This document shows positions 1 through 8,556 of a stretch of 64,000 bases of DNA, piece after piece. Origin of the DNA: Alphaproteobacteria bacterium (GTDB lineage: Bacteria; Pseudomonadota; Alphaproteobacteria; UBA2966; CAIVPW01); assembly GCA_947481575.1 (NCBI GenBank), contig CANKGV010000011.1, positions 19,592 to 83,591 of the forward strand, read 5' to 3'. Each line of letters opens with the position of its first letter. The stretch's first letter is position 1. Made by a program: the position numbers and the translations under genes. A model generated the notes under the pieces. The model did not search any database. It had not been told where the DNA came from and saw nothing but the letters and a program-made list of their open reading frames with translations.

Positions 1-1
1 A

Positions 2-127
2 GATGTCGAGAATCCGGCGCTGTTGCTGGCAACCTCGGCGTACATTGGCGCCCACCCGAATGAACTCAATTACACGGCCGGAAGCCTCATTCTGCTCGGA
101 CTAGCGGCGAAATACCCCTGTCCCTGA
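2..127 (+). CDS. C-terminal end of an unidentified protein (partial)
   Basis: An open frame runs in from the left edge and stops at TGA 125-127, giving 42 codons minus the stop. The visible tail is moderately hydrophobic (ends LILLGLAAKYPCP) and carries no motif I recognise. Because the start lies outside the window, neither size nor family can be judged. The frame is open throughout and its composition fits the surrounding genes, so it is probably the true end of a gene rather than chance. Confidence 0.45.
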   Translation, partial: DVENPALLLATSAYIGAHPNELNYTAGSLILLGLAAKYPCP

Positions 128-233
128 CCGAAGGATTCGAGGACCCGTTGATTTCCCGGTCCGCATGTTCGAAAGTGGGACGTTCACTGCCGCCCGACGG
201 GGCGGCCAAACCATCCGGAGCGCGATAACGCAC

Positions 234-389
234 ATGCCAGAACTGTTCTTGCCCGCCTCTTTCATGGTTGCCACGATTCTCGTGCTGATCGGCCTGATGT
301 ACATCTTTAAGGGCTGGATGCAGTCACGCGACCGGATCGTCGATGGCGGCGCACCGATGGCCTCCAAGGGCGGCCACGGTCACCACTAA
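234..389 (+). CDS. Small single-pass membrane protein with His-rich tail
   Basis: A 51-residue protein beginning MPELFLPASF. One strongly hydrophobic segment (about residues 8-28) is followed by a basic/polar stretch and a tail ending GGHGHH, which could bind a metal but may simply be soluble tail. I chose ATG 234 because GGAG lies upstream at 217-220 and it puts the membrane segment at the N-terminus; an in-frame ATG at 165 has no ribosome-binding site. A strong terminator follows at 440, so this gene probably ends a transcript. Function unknown. Confidence 0.5.
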   Translation: MPELFLPASFMVATILVLIGLMYIFKGWMQSRDRIVDGGAPMASKGGHGHH

Positions 390-439
390 GGCGTGAACTC
401 GCGGGCGCGATCGGTGGCCCGCGTGCTGAGCGTGCTTCG

Positions 440-482
440 AACCCGGCCATACGCGGTACCGCGTAGGGCCGGGTTTGTTGTT
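440..482 (+). terminator. Rho-independent terminator
   Basis: A near-perfect palindrome spans 440-475, with a perfect 16-base core at 450-465 centred on GGTACC and one mismatch (A449/G466). It is followed by TTTGTTGTTTT (474-484). This is the clearest intrinsic terminator in the window. It separates the small membrane protein from the PA2779-like gene and argues that the latter starts after 490, not at the upstream ATG near 393. Confidence 0.85.
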
Positions 483-503
483 TTCCAGGGTTGGCGCCGC
501 TCT

Positions 504-893
504 GTGTCGGCGATCGTTACAGGCGCTTTGCTTGCCACCACGCTGCCCGTCAACCCGGGCCACGCCGCGATGATTGCCACCGACGCGGTGGGCGTCGCGG
601 GTACGCCGTCCACGGCCGCGCTGCGGGCCCGCCTCGATGCGTTTCTGCGACGCGCCGACGTGCAGGCCGGGCTCACGCGCCTCGGTGTTCCGCCCGTGGA
701 AGCGCAGGCACGGGTCGCAGCATTGTCGGATGCCGAGGTGGACCTGCTGGCCGGAAGAGTCGCGGACGTCCCCGCTGGGGGCGATACCGCCGGCCTGGCA
801 GGTTTGGTCCTGCTGACGGTCATCGTCATGCTGGTCAGCGACGTGCTCTGCTACACCAACATCTTCCAATTCAACCGCTGCGTGCTGCGCTAG
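504..893 (+). CDS. PA2779 family protein
   Basis: A 129-residue protein: N-terminal signal or anchor segment ending HAA, a conserved helical middle (DVQAGLTRLGV, ARVAALSDAEVDLLAGR) and a C-terminal membrane helix ending near NIFQFNRCVLR. This arrangement matches the PA2779 family, whose members usually sit next to a PA2778-type peptidase, as here. The GTG at 504 is preferred because the longer frame from 393 would run through the terminator at 440-482; an AGGG lies at 486-490. Probably inner-membrane; the molecular role of the family is not known to me. Confidence 0.75.
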   Translation: MSAIVTGALLATTLPVNPGHAAMIATDAVGVAGTPSTAALRARLDAFLRRADVQAGLTRLGVPPVEAQARVAALSDAEVDLLAGRVADVPAGGDTAGLAGLVLLTVIVMLVSDVLCYTNIFQFNRCVLR

Positions 894-1828
894 CGCGGAC
901 CTGCCGGAGCTTCTTAGCGGTCGCCGCCACTGCGGCATTGCTGGGCTGTGCCGGTCCTCAGACCACCGCAATACTGTCAGCCCCGGGGGCCCTTCCGCCA
1001 CGCGCCGAGATCGCCGGCGTCCCGTTCTTCCCACAAGACGACAATTGGTGCGGCCCAGCCGCCCTAGCCGCGGCGATAACGTGGGCCGGGGTGCCAGTCA
1101 GCCAAGCAACTATGGCAGCCGCTGTGTACACCCCCGGCCGCGAGGGCACCCTCGCGTCGGACATGATCGCCGCCGCGCGCCGCAACGGGCGCGTAGCGGT
1201 GCCGGTCACCAGCCTGCCCGCGCTACTGGACGAACTCGCCGCCGGCAACCCCGTCATCGTGTTCCAAAACCTCGGCCTTGGGTTTGTGCCGCGCTGGCAC
1301 TATGCGGTGGCGTACGGCTACGACCTTGCCGCCGGCCGCATCGTCTTGCACTCGGGCGCAACGGAGCGCCTCGCCACGCCACTCGATACCTTTGAGAACA
1401 CGTGGGCGCGGAGCGGGTATTGGGGACTCGTCGTCTTGCCACCGGACCGCCTTCCGGTCACGGCCACGGAGGCGAGTGCACTGGATGCCGCCGCGGGCAT
1501 CGAGCGCGCCCGGCGCCCGCGCGAAGCCGTGACCGCGTATCGTACCGTGCTGGCGCGCTGGCCCGACGACCTCCGGGCCTGGATGGGCCTTGGCAATGCA
1601 GCGTTTGCCGCCGCCGACCTTGCCGCGGCCCAGGCCGCGTTCGAACACGCAACCGTCGTGGTCCCTGCCGCGCCCGAGGCTTGGAACAATTTGGCGTACG
1701 TCTTTGCAGCACAGGGTCGCAGCAACGACGCGGTCACCGCGGCACAGAGGGCCGTTACCCTCGCCCCGCCCGCCCAGGCGCAGACTTACCTGGACACGCT
1801 GGCCGAGTTGACGCACGCGAGTCCCTAA
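878..1828 (+). CDS. PA2778 family C39-like cysteine peptidase lipoprotein with TPRs
   Basis: The protein begins with a lipoprotein signal (LLGC lipobox). A papain-like C39 domain follows, with catalytic Cys in DDNWCGPAAL and His in RWHYAVAYGYD, then a C-terminal TPR region (WMGLGNAAFAAADLAAAQ and WNNLAYVFAAQGRSNDA). It is expected in the periplasm, anchored by lipid. The start is uncertain: no ATG, GTG or TTG lies between the lipobox and the end of the upstream gene, so CTG 878 is the best in-frame candidate and would overlap the PA2779 gene by 16 bases. Tight linkage suggests the pair works together, probably in cell-envelope proteolysis (inference). Confidence 0.75.
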   Translation: MRAALARTCRSFLAVAATAALLGCAGPQTTAILSAPGALPPRAEIAGVPFFPQDDNWCGPAALAAAITWAGVPVSQATMAAAVYTPGREGTLASDMIAAARRNGRVAVPVTSLPALLDELAAGNPVIVFQNLGLGFVPRWHYAVAYGYDLAAGRIVLHSGATERLATPLDTFENTWARSGYWGLVVLPPDRLPVTATEASALDAAAGIERARRPREAVTAYRTVLARWPDDLRAWMGLGNAAFAAADLAAAQAAFEHATVVVPAAPEAWNNLAYVFAAQGRSNDAVTAAQRAVTLAPPAQAQTYLDTLAELTHASP

Positions 1829-1842
1829 CCCGCGAAATCACC

Positions 1843-1873
1843 CGCGCGGCGGAGCAACTGCTGCCGCCGCGCG
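1843..1873. terminator. Hairpin between convergent genes
   Basis: A 10-base perfect stem (CGCGCGGCGG at 1843-1852 paired with 1864-1873) and an 11-base loop sits in the 61-base gap between two convergent genes. No strong T-run follows on either strand, so this is a terminator-like structure rather than a textbook one. Confidence 0.45.
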
Positions 1874-1889
1874 AGCCACGGTTAGGCTG

Positions 1890-2459
1890 CTACCACTTGC
1901 CGAGGTTGATGCGGCCCTTGGCGAGCAGCTTGCCGTCGGCCTTCGAGACGGCCAGCACGTCGGCAAAATACAGGTGCCCGGCACCGCCCGAGCACGGCGG
2001 CAGGTAGCCCGGCCCACTGGCGCGGTTGTTTGCCTCAATGAACACCCCGGCGGGCATGGTCGCGGTCTCGCCCTTCACGGCAGGCAGGCTGGCGATGGCG
2101 GCATTCACGGTGAAGCCGATCTGACCGTGACCGCCGTTGGTCGACAACGGTGCGTAGTCCGTGTCGTTGAACTGCAGGATGATCGCGGTGGTGCCGGCGG
2201 GAATATTCTCCACGCGCAGCGGCGGCGTCGAGCCGGAGCCCTGGTTGCGCGAGCACTGCTGCCCGGCCGGGAGGCTAACGCCGGTCCAAGCCGGATCGGT
2301 GAACGTCACCTTCAGGTCCGGCAGAGTCGGGCTGACCGGGGTGTAGACGGGCGCGGCAGGCGCGGCCGGAGCCGCAGGAGCCGCCTGCTGAGCAGCCGCA
2401 GAGCCGGCACACAGGGCCAGCGCGGCCGTAGCCGCCAACGCAACGAGTCGGTTTGTCAT
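1890..2459 (-). CDS. Secreted YbhB/PEBP-like protein
   Basis: A 189-residue protein with a clear Sec signal peptide (MTNRLVALAATAALALCAG..AAAQQ), then an Ala/Pro-rich linker and a domain resembling the phosphatidylethanolamine-binding family: TPPLRVENIPAGTTAIILQF aligns with the family's SPpL..w..vPagt.sl.l, and GYLPPCSGGAGHLYF with the GY.gPCPP.g.H.Y segment. The classical DxDxP motif is only partly kept (NDTDYAP). AGGAGA precedes the ATG. Likely periplasmic ligand-binding protein. It is divergent from the transporter genes; no functional link is implied by sequence. Confidence 0.55.
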   Translation of the reverse strand: MTNRLVALAATAALALCAGSAAAQQAAPAAPAAPAAPVYTPVSPTLPDLKVTFTDPAWTGVSLPAGQQCSRNQGSGSTPPLRVENIPAGTTAIILQFNDTDYAPLSTNGGHGQIGFTVNAAIASLPAVKGETATMPAGVFIEANNRASGPGYLPPCSGGAGHLYFADVLAVSKADGKLLAKGRINLGKW

Positions 2460-2624
2460 GCAGTTCTCCTGGTAAATCCCGGGAATGGGCCGGATTCCTA
2501 GACCGCCTCGCCCACCCCTGCAATGGCATCCGCGAAGGGCGTAGCCGCTGCGTGGGGGGCAGTGCGGTTCTCGTTTCATTCCGCTAGACTGCCCTCCGTT
2601 TTCGCCCTCCGGGAGTTGGTCCGC

Positions 2625-3818
2625 ATGAACGCGCGCGCGCGCATCGGCTTGATCGTGCTTGTTGTCATCGCTGTGGCGATGGGTTGGAACCTCGGCCGCC
2701 AAGGCAAGATCGAGGGCATCGCCATCGGCTTTGTCAGCACGTTCAGCGGCGGCTCCGCCGCCATCGGCCAAGACATGAAGGACGCCTTCGAACTCGCGCT
2801 CGACGGTATGGGCCGCAAGATGGGCGGCCAGGTGATCACGGTCGTCTACGAAGATGACGCCCAGGACCCGGCCGTAGGGCTGCAAAAGACCCAGCGCTTG
2901 GTGCAACAGGAACACGCCAAGTTCGTGACCGGCTTCATCTGGTCGAACGTACTGTTGGCCTCCGCACCTGCGGCAGTCGACAACAACGTGTTCCTGGTCA
3001 GTGCCAACGCCGGCCCGGCCGAACTCGCCGGCGCCCAGTGCAAGGCGAACTTCTTCTCGACCTCGTGGCAGAACGACCAGACACCGATGGCGATGGGCGA
3101 CGTGCTCAACCGCACCGGCGTAAAGAACCTGTACGTGCTGGCGCCCAACTACGCGGCCGGCAAGAACATGATCACCGGCCTGCAGCGCGGCTTCAAAGGC
3201 ACCGTCGTCGCGACCGATCTGACGCAGTTCCCTGAGCAGCTCGACTTCTCGGCCGAGCTTGCCAAGATTCGCGCTGCGAATCCCGAAGCGGTATGGGTGT
3301 TCTTCCCCGGAAACTACGGCACCCAGTTCTTCACCCAGTACGCCGCTGCAGGACTGCTGGGTAAGATTCCGCTGTATTCCACCTTCAGCATAGACGCGCT
3401 CAACCTGCAGCAGATCGGGCCGCTGGTGACGGGATCGCGGTTCACCCAGTCTTGGGCGGCGGATCTCGACAATCCCGCCAACGCCAAATTCGTTGCCGAC
3501 TTCCGCGCCAAGTTCGGCCGCACTCCGTCGTTCTATGCGGCCCAGGCGTACGACTCGGCGCTGCTGATTCGCAGCGCGGTAGAAGCGGTGAAGGGCGACG
3601 TCACCAATATGGACGCGGTCCGGGCCGCGTTGCGCAAGGCGGCGTTCCCGTCGGTGCGTGGCGGATTCAAGTTCGGCCAGAACCACCTACCGATTCAGAA
3701 TTTCTATCTGAACGAAGTGGTCAAAGGCACGGACGGGAAGTTTGCGTCCAAGGTCGTGGAAACGGTCTACCGCGACAACGTCGATCCCTACGCGGGCGAC
3801 TGCCCGATGCACTGGTAG
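2625..3818 (+). CDS. Branched-chain amino-acid type ABC transporter substrate-binding protein
   Basis: A 397-residue type I periplasmic-binding protein (LivK-like Peripla_BP_6 fold). An N-terminal signal/anchor (residues about 6-20) is followed by the usual opening IAIGFVSTFSGGSAAIGQDM and the YAAQAYDSALLIRSAV segment near the C-terminus. ATG 2625 is chosen because it begins directly before the hydrophobic segment and GGGAG lies just upstream. It is the first of five genes encoding a complete importer. Actual ligand unknown: members of this family bind amino acids, amides, urea or aromatic acids, and I cannot assign specificity from sequence. Confidence 0.88.
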   Translation: MNARARIGLIVLVVIAVAMGWNLGRQGKIEGIAIGFVSTFSGGSAAIGQDMKDAFELALDGMGRKMGGQVITVVYEDDAQDPAVGLQKTQRLVQQEHAKFVTGFIWSNVLLASAPAAVDNNVFLVSANAGPAELAGAQCKANFFSTSWQNDQTPMAMGDVLNRTGVKNLYVLAPNYAAGKNMITGLQRGFKGTVVATDLTQFPEQLDFSAELAKIRAANPEAVWVFFPGNYGTQFFTQYAAAGLLGKIPLYSTFSIDALNLQQIGPLVTGSRFTQSWAADLDNPANAKFVADFRAKFGRTPSFYAAQAYDSALLIRSAVEAVKGDVTNMDAVRAALRKAAFPSVRGGFKFGQNHLPIQNFYLNEVVKGTDGKFASKVVETVYRDNVDPYAGDCPMHW

Positions 3819-3863
3819 CGCCGCGCCTGCCCTTGCCACGCCGCGGGCAGTGACCGGGACGCG

Positions 3864-4781
3864 ATGACCGCCGCCCTTCTTGCCGAGCAATTGCTCAACG
3901 GGGCCCAGCTCGGGGTACTGCTGTTCCTGATCGCCGCCGGCCTCACGCTGGTGTTCGGGGTGATGGACTTCGTCAACGTGGCGCACGGCTCGCTGTACAT
4001 GTTGGGCGCGTATTTCGCCGTCACGCTCGTGGGCCGCACCGGCTCGTTCCCCCTCGGCGTAGCATTGGCCGTCGCCGCCACCGTCGTTGTGGCGGTGACT
4101 GTCGAACGCTTGCTGCTGCGCCACCTGTACCGCCGCAGCCATCTGGAGCAGGTCCTGGGCACGTTTGGGTTGGTGATGATCGCCAACGAGGCGGTGCGGA
4201 TTGTATGGGGCCCAGCCGGCCTGACCCTTGCACCGCCCCACGCCCTCGCCGGGCAGGTCTCCCTGCCGTTCGGGATCGAATACCCCGCCTACCGCCTGAT
4301 CCTGCTCGTTGCGGGGGTTGCGGTCGCCGTGTTGCTGGCCGGGTTTGGGCGCACCCGCGCCGGCATGCGGATCCGCGCTGCAGCAACGGACGCGACCACA
4401 CTGCAAGCTCTCGGCGTCAATGTCGGCGCACTTGCCACGGGTGTGTTCGCACTGGGTGCCGCCTTGGCAGGCTTGGCGGGTGGGTTGGCGGCACCGATTG
4501 TCTCCGTGAAGGTCGGGATGGGAGAAAGCATCCTGATCCTGACCTTTGTCGTGATTGTGGTGGGCGGCGTCGGGTCGGTGCGGGGAGCGTTCCTGGCAGC
4601 CTTGGCCGTCGGCTTGATCGACACCCTTGGCCGCGCCTATCTGCCGGACGTATTGCGCCACGTCACGAATGACGCCGCGGCATCGGCGCTCGGCCCCGCG
4701 ATCTCGGCGGTGCTGATCTACGTCGCCATGGCGGCGCTGTTGGCCGCACGGCCCCAAGGCCTGTTCACGCGCGGCCAATGA
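3864..4781 (+). CDS. livH: LivH-type ABC transporter permease
   Basis: A 305-residue polytopic inner-membrane permease with the LivH signatures LNGAQLGVLLFLIAAGLTLVFG and GVMDFVNVAHGSLYMLGAY near the N-terminus, and VVIVVGGVGSVRGAFLAAL near the C-terminus. It would pair with the LivM-like permease encoded next, which starts inside its stop codon region (ATGA, 4778-4781), showing translational coupling. Length is normal for the family. Confidence 0.9.
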   Translation: MTAALLAEQLLNGAQLGVLLFLIAAGLTLVFGVMDFVNVAHGSLYMLGAYFAVTLVGRTGSFPLGVALAVAATVVVAVTVERLLLRHLYRRSHLEQVLGTFGLVMIANEAVRIVWGPAGLTLAPPHALAGQVSLPFGIEYPAYRLILLVAGVAVAVLLAGFGRTRAGMRIRAAATDATTLQALGVNVGALATGVFALGAALAGLAGGLAAPIVSVKVGMGESILILTFVVIVVGGVGSVRGAFLAALAVGLIDTLGRAYLPDVLRHVTNDAAASALGPAISAVLIYVAMAALLAARPQGLFTRGQ

Positions 4782-5689
4782 GCCGCATCGCGATCGTCGC
4801 CGCTCTACTGGGGCTCCTCGCCGTCGCCGGCCCACTCGCGATTTGGGGTGGGCAACCGTACCTCGCCTTTGTGCTGACGCGGCTGATGCTCCTAGCCGTA
4901 GCCGGTGTCGGCCTCAATCTCGTGCTGGGCTATTGCGGCCTCGCCAGCTTCGGCCACGCCGCGTTCATCGGCGTCGGCGCTTATGTTGCCGCGATCGCCG
5001 CCACCGAAGCATTTACCGGAAGCGTTTGGGCCGACCTTGCCGCGGCCACCGCGGCAGGCGCCATCGCCGCCGCAATGGTCGGCGCGATCAGCCTGCGTAC
5101 GCGGGGCATCGCGTTCATTCTGATCACCCTGGCGTTTGGCCAAATGGCCTACTACGCCGCGATCTCCCTGGAACGCTATGGCGGCGACGATGGCATGCGC
5201 ATCCCTGCTGCAGCATTGCCGGCGGACCTCACGCTGTACGGCCTAGCGTTCGCCTTGCTGGCGGTTGCCCTCTTCGTCTCCCACCAGATCGTTCATTCCC
5301 CCTACGGCACGATCCTGCAGGGCGCCGCGGCCAACGAACGGCGCATGACCGCCCTAGGCATCCCCGTTGGCCGCTACCGCCTTGCGGCCTATGCCGTCAG
5401 CGGCGCTCTGTGCGGGGCGGCCGGCGCACTCCAGGCCGTGCACGATGGCTACGTCAGCCCCGGGCTGATGGCCTGGCCGCGCTCTGCCGAATTGGTCGCA
5501 ATGGTGCTGGTGGGCGGTGCGGCTACCACTTCCGGCCCCCTGCTTGGGGCGCTCGCGTTCACCGCACTGGACGAAGTCCTGTCCGGCTGGACCGATCATT
5601 GGCGCATTGCCTTCGGCGTACTCCTAGTCGCCGCCGCTCTGATTGGCCGCGGCGGCCTGGCCGCATTCGTGGCGGGCCGCCGTGAGTGA
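4778..5689 (+). CDS. livM: LivM-type ABC transporter permease
   Basis: A 303-residue multi-pass permease containing the LivM hallmark LNLVLGYCGLASFGHAAFIG, the EAA-like segment AANERRMTALGI and the typical LVGGAATTSGPLLGAL stretch. It overlaps the LivH gene by four bases and the following ATPase gene by eight. It forms the second half of the transmembrane channel of this importer. Confidence 0.9.
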   Translation: MSRIAIVAALLGLLAVAGPLAIWGGQPYLAFVLTRLMLLAVAGVGLNLVLGYCGLASFGHAAFIGVGAYVAAIAATEAFTGSVWADLAAATAAGAIAAAMVGAISLRTRGIAFILITLAFGQMAYYAAISLERYGGDDGMRIPAAALPADLTLYGLAFALLAVALFVSHQIVHSPYGTILQGAAANERRMTALGIPVGRYRLAAYAVSGALCGAAGALQAVHDGYVSPGLMAWPRSAELVAMVLVGGAATTSGPLLGALAFTALDEVLSGWTDHWRIAFGVLLVAAALIGRGGLAAFVAGRRE

Positions 5690-6428
5690 CTCGATCCTGT
5701 CCGTGACCGGGCTGGTGAAGCGCTTCGGCGGCGTCGCCGCCAGCGCCGGCGTCGACCTGGCTGTGGCTTCGGGGGAACTCCACGCGATCATCGGCCCCAA
5801 CGGCAGCGGCAAGACCACGCTCCTGTCCCAAATCTTCGGCGAGGTCCGCCCCGACGCAGGCGCCATCACCTTTGCCGGCCGCAATATCACCGGGACACCC
5901 ATTCATACCCGCGTACTCATGGGAATCTCCCGCAGCTACCAGATCACCAGTAACTTCCCGTATGCCACACTCCGCGCCAACCTCGCCTTCGGCCTCCAAT
6001 CCCATGCCCGCGTCGCCCACCGATTCTGGCGGCGCGCATCGCTTTCGGATGCAATGCAGGCCGAGGCCGACGCAATCCTCAAACAGGTCGGACTGAGCCA
6101 TCGGGCCGACACCCTCGTGAACGATTTGGCACATGGGGAACACCGGCAATTGGAACTGGCGCTGGCTCTCTCCACCCATCCGCGACTGCTGTTGCTCGAC
6201 GAACCATTCGCCGGGTTGGGCGCGGCGGAAGGCAAGGCGATGGTGCGTCTGATCGCAAGTCTCAAGGGCACGCACTCGATCATCCTGGTGGAGCACGACA
6301 TGGACGCAGTGTTCGCCCTCGCCGACCGAATCACGGTGTTGGCGGAAGGCCGCGTCCTGGCCACCGGATCCGGCGACGACCTTCGCACCAGTGCCGCCGT
6401 GCGCGCAGCGTATCTGGGGGAGCCATGA
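5682..6428 (+). CDS. livG: LivG-type ABC transporter ATP-binding protein
   Basis: A 248-residue ATPase. Walker A GPNGSGKTT near residue 41, LivG-type signature LAHGEHRQLELALAL, Walker B LLLLDEPFAGLG, and the switch His in VEHDMD. The GTG at 5682 is chosen because it gives a normal N-terminus (SDSILSVTGLVKRFGG) and overlaps the LivM stop; the longer frame from 5643 would extend into LivM. Its stop overlaps the next ATG (6425-6428). Confidence 0.9.
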   Translation: MSDSILSVTGLVKRFGGVAASAGVDLAVASGELHAIIGPNGSGKTTLLSQIFGEVRPDAGAITFAGRNITGTPIHTRVLMGISRSYQITSNFPYATLRANLAFGLQSHARVAHRFWRRASLSDAMQAEADAILKQVGLSHRADTLVNDLAHGEHRQLELALALSTHPRLLLLDEPFAGLGAAEGKAMVRLIASLKGTHSIILVEHDMDAVFALADRITVLAEGRVLATGSGDDLRTSAAVRAAYLGEP

Positions 6429-7117
6429 CGCTGCTGAGTCTCCTGCACGTGGAGGCAAGCTACGGTGGCGGGCGGGTGCTCAACGGCGTGAGCCTACGTC
6501 TAGCTGCGGGCGAGGTCGTCGCGCTGATGGGGCGCAACGGGATGGGCAAGACCACGACGGTGCGCGCGATCATGGGGCTCGCTCCGTGGATGCGTGGGCA
6601 GATCATGTTTGCCGGCCGCGACATCGGCCAGAGTGCGCCGCATCGCATCGCCCGCGCCGGCATCGGGCTCGTTCCGGAAGGCCGCCACGTTTTCGCGAAC
6701 CTGACGGTGCGGGAGAACCTGATCGCCACGGCCCGCGCGGGCAGGGGCTGGTCGCTGGAACGGGTGTTGGAGTTGCTGCCGCAGCTCGGCGCACGCTATG
6801 GCGCGATGGCCCGAACCCTCTCGGGCGGCGAGCAGCAGATGCTGGCAATCGGGCGCGCGCTGCTGACCAACCCGTCGCTCCTAATCCTCGACGAAGCGAC
6901 CGAGGGCCTGAGCCCTAAACTTCGCGATGAGATATACGCGTGCCTCGCTGCGGTGCGGCAGTCGGGAATGGCGGTGTTGCTCATCGACAAGCACGTGGCC
7001 GCGCTCAGCCGCCTAGCCGACCGCACGATCATCCTGGAAAAGGGCCGGGTGACCTGGGAAGGCACGGCAGCTGAATTGCCCAGCGATGCAACGGCGCTGA
7101 GCGCCCTAGGGCTCTAA
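6425..7117 (+). CDS. livF: LivF-type ABC transporter ATP-binding protein
   Basis: A 230-residue ATPase with Walker A GRNGMGKTT, signature LSGGEQQMLAIGRAL, Walker B LLILDEATEGLSP, and DKHV in place of the common xEH(D/N) switch region: the His is kept but the preceding Glu is Lys. It completes the heterodimeric ATPase with LivG. Its stop (TAA 7115-7117) overlaps the stop of the convergent Sel1 gene (7114-7116), so the two transcripts must read into each other. Confidence 0.9.
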   Translation: MTLLSLLHVEASYGGGRVLNGVSLRLAAGEVVALMGRNGMGKTTTVRAIMGLAPWMRGQIMFAGRDIGQSAPHRIARAGIGLVPEGRHVFANLTVRENLIATARAGRGWSLERVLELLPQLGARYGAMARTLSGGEQQMLAIGRALLTNPSLLILDEATEGLSPKLRDEIYACLAAVRQSGMAVLLIDKHVAALSRLADRTIILEKGRVTWEGTAAELPSDATALSALGL

Positions 7118-7923
7118 CGCGCGGCGGGGGCCGCGGGGCGCGGAGTGATCGCCGCGGGCGCTCCAGCAGCGGGACGTTCCGGGGCGACAGGTGGCGCAGG
7201 TGGGACGACCGGAACCTCGGCCACGGGGATCGCCGGGGGCGGCGGGGGTGGCGGGGGTGGCGCGATCTTCTTGGCAATGCGGGCGACAATTTCCGCCGCA
7301 GCGCGCTCAACTTCGGGCGGGTTGGCGCCGGCCGCGGGACGCATGACGCCAGCGTGGTCCATGTCGAACATCAGACGCTCGGACTCGGCGAACTCTTCGC
7401 GCGTGAGCTGCTTGGCGATGCGGTCGCGATTGGCGGCGGCCTCGCCGTTGCCGAGCGCGGCGGACTCGGTGAACCAAAAATGCGCCTGAGCGCGGCTCAT
7501 CGGCACGCCAGCGCCCGTCGCGTACAAGGTACCGAGATTGTTCTGCGCGTCAGCGTTGCCTGCTTGAGCGGCCTGGTGATAGAGGCGCACAGACTCCGGC
7601 ACGTTGCGAACGACGCCATTGCCGTCCTCGTACATCACGCCGAGCGCATAGGCTGCAGAGGCTTCACCAAGGCCGGCAGCGCGGGTGAACATTGCCGCGG
7701 CAGCGACGGGGTCGCGGTCCAAGCCGCGGCCATAGAGCAGCATGATTCCGATGCCGTAGTCGGCGTGCGTGTCACCGCCCTGGCTAAGCGGCACCCATTC
7801 GCGCAGCGCCGCGACGTAGTCGCCGGCATCGTAGAGTTTCTTGCCCGCGCCCCAATCTGCCGCGGTCGCAGCAGCGGTTAGGGCCAGACAAGCAAGCAGC
7901 GCGGCGGCGAAGGAACGCATCAT
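7114..7923 (-). CDS. Secreted Sel1-repeat protein with Pro-rich tail
   Basis: A 269-residue protein: signal peptide (MMRSFAAALLACLALTAAATAA), about three Sel1-like repeats (YGIGIMLLYGRGLDRDPVAA, YALGVMYEDGNGVVRN, NNLGTLYATGAGVPMS), then a C-terminal tail with nine consecutive prolines and Ala/Pro-rich sequence. Sel1 repeats mediate protein-protein contacts. The ATG at 7923 overlaps the ubiX stop by one base (TGATG), so it is probably translated with ubiX, although a functional tie is not obvious. Likely periplasmic. Confidence 0.8.
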   Translation of the reverse strand: MMRSFAAALLACLALTAAATAADWGAGKKLYDAGDYVAALREWVPLSQGGDTHADYGIGIMLLYGRGLDRDPVAAAAMFTRAAGLGEASAAYALGVMYEDGNGVVRNVPESVRLYHQAAQAGNADAQNNLGTLYATGAGVPMSRAQAHFWFTESAALGNGEAAANRDRIAKQLTREEFAESERLMFDMDHAGVMRPAAGANPPEVERAAAEIVARIAKKIAPPPPPPPPPAIPVAEVPVVPPAPPVAPERPAAGAPAAITPRPAAPAAR

Positions 7924-8534
7924 CAGACCGTGCGGCGCGGAAATGCGCGCACCGGGCGCTGTCCTTCTCCGTCCGGTTCGCCCCAGCGGCGCACGAGCTG
8001 GTTGTCGATGCCGAACAGGTCGAGGACGCGGCCAACCGTTTGATCCACCATCTCGGCGATCGACGCGGGCCACGAGTAGAACGCAGGAACCGGCGGGAAG
8101 ATGACTGCACCCATTTCGGCCGCCTGGGTCATCGAACGCAAGTGCCCGACGTGCATCGGAGTTTCGCGCACCATCAACACGACCCTGCGGCGCTCCTTGA
8201 GCGCGACGTCAGCGGCGCGCGACAGCAACGTGGCGGTGACGCCCGTAGAAATCTCGGACAGGGTCTTAATTGAGCACGGCGCGATGACCATTCCGAGGGT
8301 ACGGAACGAACCGCTGGCGATCGGCGCACCAAGGTCCCCGACGGGGTGGACGACATGCGCAAGTGCATGGACATCCGCGATCTTGCGGTCGCTCTCCGTC
8401 GCAAGCGTCGTCTCGGCGGCCTTGCTCATAACCAAGTGAGTCTCGATCGGGCCGAGCTTGAGAACTTCGAGGATGCGTAGCCCGTAGGCGATACCCGAGG
8501 CCCCTGTTATGCCCACCACCAGACGTTCGACCAT
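7923..8534 (-). CDS. ubiX: UbiX flavin prenyltransferase
   Basis: A 203-residue UbiX/Pad1-type flavoprotein. Visible family features: VGITGASGIAYGLRILEVL at the N-terminus, ASGSFRTLGMVIAPCSIKTLS (the GS.....M.i.PCS.kt.. motif), RRVVLMVRETPMH and PPVPAFY. UbiX makes prenylated FMN, the cofactor used by UbiD decarboxylases, for example in ubiquinone synthesis. No ubiD partner lies in the window. The C-terminus after the conserved core is slightly longer than usual. Confidence 0.92.
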   Translation of the reverse strand: MVERLVVGITGASGIAYGLRILEVLKLGPIETHLVMSKAAETTLATESDRKIADVHALAHVVHPVGDLGAPIASGSFRTLGMVIAPCSIKTLSEISTGVTATLLSRAADVALKERRRVVLMVRETPMHVGHLRSMTQAAEMGAVIFPPVPAFYSWPASIAEMVDQTVGRVLDLFGIDNQLVRRWGEPDGEGQRPVRAFPRRTV

Positions 8535-8556
8535 GCCGGCGTCTCCCGCTTCCGGA

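Noticed and set aside
2460..3686. N-terminal extension (about 400 residues) of the PEBP-like protein
   Set aside because: The extension is antisense to the substrate-binding protein; a signal peptide and AGGAGA site mark the true start at 2459.
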